Positions 12,571-13,792 of a stretch of 13,792 nucleotides of DNA are shown here, piece by piece. The notes beneath the pieces were generated by a model that saw nothing but the letters and a program-made list of their open reading frames with translations, was not told the origin of the DNA and ran no database searches. A program made the translations under genes and the position numbers. The stretch is from DATAPE01 sp036265345 (GTDB lineage: Bacteria; Actinomycetota; CADDZG01; WHSQ01). Each line of letters begins with the position of its first letter. Position 1 is the stretch's first letter. The DNA lies in NCBI GenBank assembly GCA_036265345.1, contig DATAPE010000155.1, positions 1 through 13,792 of the forward strand, given 5' to 3'.

Positions 12571-13792
12571 ATGCACGTAAAGGCATTGCGTCTCGCGGGC
12601 TTCAAGTCGTTCGCAACTCCGACGATCCTCGAGTTCGAACCAGGCGTGAACGTCATCGTGGGACCCAACGGTTCCGGCAAGTCGAACATCGCCGACGCGC
12701 TCTCGTGGGTGCTCGGGTCGCAAGCCCCCAGCACGCTTCGCGGCGCATCGATGGAGGACGTGATCTTCGCAGGCTCGGAGTCGAAGCCGCGGCTGGGGAT
12801 AGCCGAAGTCGAGCTGACGCTCGATAACTCCGACGGACTTCTTCCCCTTGACCTCCCAGAGGTTTCGATTACGCGCAGCACGGACCGAGCCGGCGCCTCG
12901 GAATATCGCATCAACGGTGCGCCATGCCGCCTGCTGGACGTAACTGAGCTGCTATCGGACACCGGGATCGGGCGGAGCCTTCACGCGGTGGTGGGCCAGG
13001 GCCAACTCGATGCAGTCCTGCAAGCGCGACCGGAAGACCGGCGCGCCTTCATCGAAGAGGCCGCCCAGATCGGCAAGCATCGCCGGCGCAAGGATCGAGC
13101 GGTTCGCAAGATCGAGAGGGTCGACGAGAATCTGACCCGGCTGAACGATGTCTTGGCTGAGCTCCGCCGCGCGCTGAAACCGCTGAAGCGCCAGGCCTCC
13201 GCCGCAGCTGCGTACTCCGAGCTCATGACTGAGAGACAAGAACTGAAGCAGCGGCTGGCGGCCTCCGAGGTCCACCGGCTCGAGCGTGAGAATGCCGCGG
13301 TCGACCCTGTCGCCGACGCCCACAAGATGGCACTTCTCTCGGACGAGCTCGATGCTCTTCGAGCGCGCTTGCTCGGAGTTGGGAAGGAGCGCGAGCGTCT
13401 CGCCCAGAGCGCCGAAGGCGCGCGTGAGATCGCTTACGGCCTTGCGCGCACTGCGGACCGGTTGGCGAGCCTAGGCAGGGTTGCGGGGGAGAGGGCCGAG
13501 TCCCTGTCCGCCCGTCTGGCGGCCGAAACCGCCGAAGGCTATCGAGAACGCATCCGCCTGCTTCGATCCGAACGAAAACGGTGGGCGGGCGCTGCCGTCA
13601 CTGCACGCGATGACGCGGCGCGGGCCACCGAACGGGCGTCCGTGGCCCGAAGCGACTTGTCCACTGCCGCAGAGAAGCTGCAGCAAGTGGAGATCGTGCT
13701 CGCAGAAGCCCGGCGTGCAGAAGCTGCCGCCGCGGAGGCTCTGGTGCGTGCGGAAGGAAGCGTCACTGCGCGTCAGTCAACGGTCGGTGGGA
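12571..13792 (+). CDS. smc: Chromosome segregation protein SMC, N-terminal part (cut by window edge)
   Basis: SMC is the ATPase of bacterial condensin; with ScpA/ScpB it compacts and separates chromosomes. 407 codons are in the window, all open; a full protein would be near 1150-1200 residues. It begins MHVKALRLAGFKSFA, the standard SMC start. Walker A is GPNGSGKS (31-38), the Q-loop is LGSQ (Q51), and the head continues through VIFAGSE, YRINGAPCRLLD, LLSDTGIGRS and VGQGQLDAVLQARPEDRR. The segment FIEEAAQIGKHRRRK (about 164-178) leads into the coiled coil, which is Ala/Arg/Glu-rich to the window end. The signature motif, Walker B and hinge lie outside. The segment EEAAGVLKYRRRK is usual; here it reads EEAAQIGKHRRRK. 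It follows acyP by 86 nt and probably has its own promoter. Confidence 0.96.
   Translation, partial: MHVKALRLAGFKSFATPTILEFEPGVNVIVGPNGSGKSNIADALSWVLGSQAPSTLRGASMEDVIFAGSESKPRLGIAEVELTLDNSDGLLPLDLPEVSITRSTDRAGASEYRINGAPCRLLDVTELLSDTGIGRSLHAVVGQGQLDAVLQARPEDRRAFIEEAAQIGKHRRRKDRAVRKIERVDENLTRLNDVLAELRRALKPLKRQASAAAAYSELMTERQELKQRLAASEVHRLERENAAVDPVADAHKMALLSDELDALRARLLGVGKERERLAQSAEGAREIAYGLARTADRLASLGRVAGERAESLSARLAAETAEGYRERIRLLRSERKRWAGAAVTARDDAARATERASVARSDLSTAAEKLQQVEIVLAEARRAEAAAAEALVRAEGSVTARQSTVGG

Noticed and set aside
12571..13792. Frameshift or break in smc
   Set aside because: I translated it codon by codon to the window end; it is fully open with continuous SMC homology.

Overview
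The window is GC-rich, densely packed bacterial chromosome with housekeeping genes and no sign of mobile DNA, phage, CRISPR, tRNA or rRNA. Gene content and order point to an actinobacterium: thiL-thiD, then rpmB, recG-rsmD-coaD, then a SepIVA/DivIVA-like gene, DUF177, rpmF, rnc, mutM-like, acyP and smc. The ATP-type PEP carboxykinase and the divergence of several proteins suggest a lineage away from the classical Mycobacterium/Streptomyces groups, perhaps Acidimicrobiia-like. That placement is inference.

Layout. (1) 1-522, minus: a stand-alone Lrp/AsnC ligand-binding (RAM) protein followed by the N-terminal part of a Cys/Met-metabolism PLP enzyme that runs off the window. (2) 637-4121, plus: ATP-dependent PEP carboxykinase (pckA), thiamine-monophosphate kinase (thiL) and HMP-phosphate kinase (thiD); the two thiamine genes overlap. 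(3) 4118-5800, minus: rpmB, then a holin-X-like membrane protein, a DUF3618 protein and a polytopic membrane protein. This group converges on thiD, and a perfect stem-loop covers both stop codons. (4) 5862-9145, plus, divergent from rpmB: recG, rsmD, coaD. (5) 9243-12484, plus: sepIVA-like, DUF177/YceD, rpmF, rnc, mutM-like, acyP. (6) 12571-end, plus: the N-terminal third or so of SMC, cut by the window edge.

The genes join central metabolism (gluconeogenesis, thiamine diphosphate, CoA), ribosome assembly (bL28, bL32, RsmD, RNase III, DUF177), DNA repair (RecG, a Fpg-fold protein) and cell division or chromosome organisation (SepIVA-like, SMC).

The most unusual signals concern translation starts and the Fpg-fold protein. 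Three well-conserved genes (the PLP enzyme, pckA, rnc) have no ATG, GTG or TTG in frame where the conserved N-terminus must begin. For pckA and rnc the best start is a CTG with a good Shine-Dalgarno sequence; for the PLP enzyme only an ATA is available. Four genes (holin-X-like, recG, rsmD, smc) have a -10-like hexamer 6-8 nt before ATG and no usable Shine-Dalgarno, as expected for leaderless mRNAs. The MutM-like protein keeps the catalytic Pro-Glu and Lys but has replaced the lesion-intercalating triad, the catalytic-site Asn and the zinc-finger Arg, so its substrate may not be 8-oxoguanine. The SepIVA-like protein has a strongly shortened central coiled coil.
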